A stretch of 64,000 nucleotides of DNA. It comes from Anseranas semipalmata. Its lineage: Eukaryota; Chordata; Aves; Anseriformes; Anseranatidae. Each line of letters begins with the position of its first letter. Within the stretch, counting starts at the first letter, position 1. The DNA is taken from positions 1,039,238-1,103,237 of the forward strand of contig VXAA01004209.1 in assembly GCA_013399115.1 (NCBI GenBank), read 5' to 3'. Made by a program: the position numbers and the translations under genes. Under the pieces are notes generated by a model. It searched no databases. It had not been told where the DNA came from and saw only the letters and a program-made list of their open reading frames with translations. This document shows positions 62,201 to 64,000 of this stretch, piece after piece.

Positions 62201-64000
62201 CCCTTCGTATTCTCCTGTTGCAGAAATTACCGTTTGTGAACGGTGACATTCACGGTGGCTCCGTCCGATGCCCCTGTGAAGCTCAGCATCCTGTAGGAGA
62301 GAATCCAGGGTGATTACATTGGGCGTATGATTCTTTCACATGAGCTCTATCTGCCCATCTCCAGTGGCTGAGCCTGCAGTTGTGTATATCATGTGGTTAC
62401 ACCAGCTGAAAGCTATCCTCAAGTAATCCCAATATCATATAAGAATGCAAGTTTTGTTTGTCCCCAGCTCTGTCATGGATTTTTCTGTTGTTTTGAGCAA
62501 AATGTTCAACACCTCTGGTATTGCTTTCTTTAGGTATAAATTAAGGTTCTAGTCTCGTTTTGGTGTTAAGAGAGAGTTCATCGGTGTTCTGTGATCTTGG
62601 TGCCACGTAAGTGCGAAGCATTCATCTGGTAGGGGCAGGCAGCCTCGGCGCAGCCCAGCAGCGGGGCAGGCAGAGCAGCAGCAGGGGCCGTAGGGGGAGG
62701 CTGTCTTCCCTTTGAACACATGCACTTGGGGGAGGGAGGCTGAAATAGCCTGTCCTCTTAGCATCTCTGCTGGTACGGGAATGGGGGGCTGCTGCTCTCT
62801 CCAAATTCTGCTACGGGAGGGTGGGAGCCTCCTTCAGGGTGTCCACACAGCAGAGCCGGGGGGTTACTGTCTGGGCAGGAAGGTGCTGCTTGTAGTGCTC
62901 CGAGCAGCCCTGCGCAGCTGGTTGTAATTATGCACTGCAGCTTCAGAGGAAGTTGCTGGCTGTGGGGAGCGTGCAAAGCTTGGCTGCAGATCCGCTGCTT
63001 TTAAGGGTACAATGGAGATGGAGAGAGTAAAAACAGTGGCACAGAGTGAAGGGGAGGGTGAAAGACTAATTATCCCCCACTTGAACTAGCTGCCTTGTTG
63101 AATCAATACATATTTGTGAAAGTCCCTTGGTAGATGTATACCCTAACTGAAGTCAGATGAGGGAAAGGCCACGTTCAGATGCCAGGAGCTCCTGCCACAA
63201 AGGACTAAAACTTTAATAACACAAAACCCTCTAAAACTATCTGGAAAACTATTTATTATTTATTTTTACTTCTCTACCAAAAAAAAAGTTTAGGCTGATT
63301 TACGTCTCTTGGAAAGAAGAATTACATTGAGCTGACATATTGCAATGACTATTTTTGGTCTTACCATTTAAAATTATGGAGTTATAAATAGAGCTGTGCA
63401 AAATGCAGCTATTTTGATTCTCACTGGGGTTCACACAAACATTTTCTTTGGTTTCAATCATTGGATTCAGCCCTCCATTCAATGCCGATTCTGCTTTGAA
63501 TGCAGAGGACTCTTTATTTTTAATTTTTAAGCAGCCAGATTAATTTGGAGTCGAGAAGTGTTTGCAGACTCGGGACCTTACGGTATGTATTGTTCTAACG
63601 TCACCTAGTAATTGTCTCAGGCTCACCAAAAGAATTGCAAAAATTTGTGTGAAGCTGGCTGTAGTCCTGGTTTTGCAATGAAACCCAAAATGAGGCAAGT
63701 TTTGTCTGGCGTTGGACTTTGTAACAAAAGCTGTGGTTATAAATCTCAGGAAAAGAACATTTGTAATGGAAGTGGCCAGTGAATCCTAAATAGCAACAGA
63801 ACGTGTTGCTATGAAGTGTGTATACCTAGAGGGGAAAAAACTGATCCCACTCTTGATAGAAAAGCAGCAGCTTACTCAGAGCTATTCTCAGATGTCAGAG
63901 TCAGTCATCAACTCCCCGGCCTGTGGTTGCATCCTTCTAAACTTTGGCCCCTCCAGGCAGCCATGATTTATGTCTTCAGCAGATGAAGCAGCCAAGGTGC
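59283..64000. other. Gene-poor flank, part 7, to window end
   Basis: No supported gene. A GC-rich patch at 62.6-62.95 kb has ORFs of 60-76 codons on both strands without recognisable content. The + strand ORF at 61011-61232 was inspected and resembles nothing I know. No MAML3-like polyglutamine or acidic coding sequence is seen before the window ends. Confidence 0.6.

Noticed and set aside
21481..64000. Search for MAML3 (expected neighbour beyond SCOC) exons
   Set aside because: No polyglutamine, acidic Mastermind-type or basic N-terminal block was found in any frame, so the gene probably starts beyond the window.

Overview
The window is vertebrate genomic DNA, most likely from a bird. The evidence is intron-rich genes with GT-AG splice sites, CpG-island promoters, 5'-truncated CR1 retrotransposons as the only abundant recognisable repeat, older amniote repeat relics, and the CLGN–SCOC gene pair in the tail-to-tail arrangement I know from amniotes. 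The species cannot be fixed from the sequence. There are two assembly gaps: 205 N at 16538-16742, inside a CpG island, and one N at 38241 at the end of a T tract.

Region 1 (1-10.9 kb, + strand) holds the 3' part of calmegin (CLGN), a calnexin-family endoplasmic-reticulum chaperone. Five coding exons are readable (778-993, 2747-2866, 3044-3188, 8017-8126, 9827-9907). They join in one frame and encode the last 223 residues: the end of the lectin-like lumenal domain, the transmembrane helix, and a very acidic cytosolic tail that ends in a basic cluster. The 3'UTR ends near AATAAA at 10851-10856. The exons for the start of the protein lie before the window.

Region 2 (about 12.8-21.5 kb, - strand) holds SCOC, a small coiled-coil Golgi/autophagy protein that converges on CLGN. 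Four coding exons (21387-21324, 16052-15978, 15873-15790, 15197-15055) join without a frame break into 121 residues. Its last 82 residues correspond to the short conserved form. Two promoters are suggested: a leader just above 21387, with an E-box and three upstream ORFs, and a gap-broken CpG island at about 16.3-16.9 kb, which lies about 250 bp or more above the second coding exon.

Region 3 (about 21.5-64 kb) contains no gene I can support. It is a gene-poor flank about 42 kb long, which in amniotes separates SCOC from MAML3; no MAML3-like sequence is visible. It holds a clear CR1 copy (32.2-32.5 kb), older CR1 or other relics (35.5, 48.7, 53.9, 57.4 and 59.1 kb), microsatellites, short tandem duplications, and one isolated CpG island at 55.27-55.58 kb with a good CTCF-like site. 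That island marks an unassigned promoter or regulatory element.

I found no tRNA, rRNA, CRISPR array or intact mobile-element coding region, and nothing that amounts to a new biological system. The most useful leads are the SCOC leader, the 55 kb CpG island, a perfect 14-bp hairpin in the CLGN 3'UTR, a poly(A) insertion scar at 29.5 kb, and an unusually well-preserved ancient repeat at 35.5 kb.
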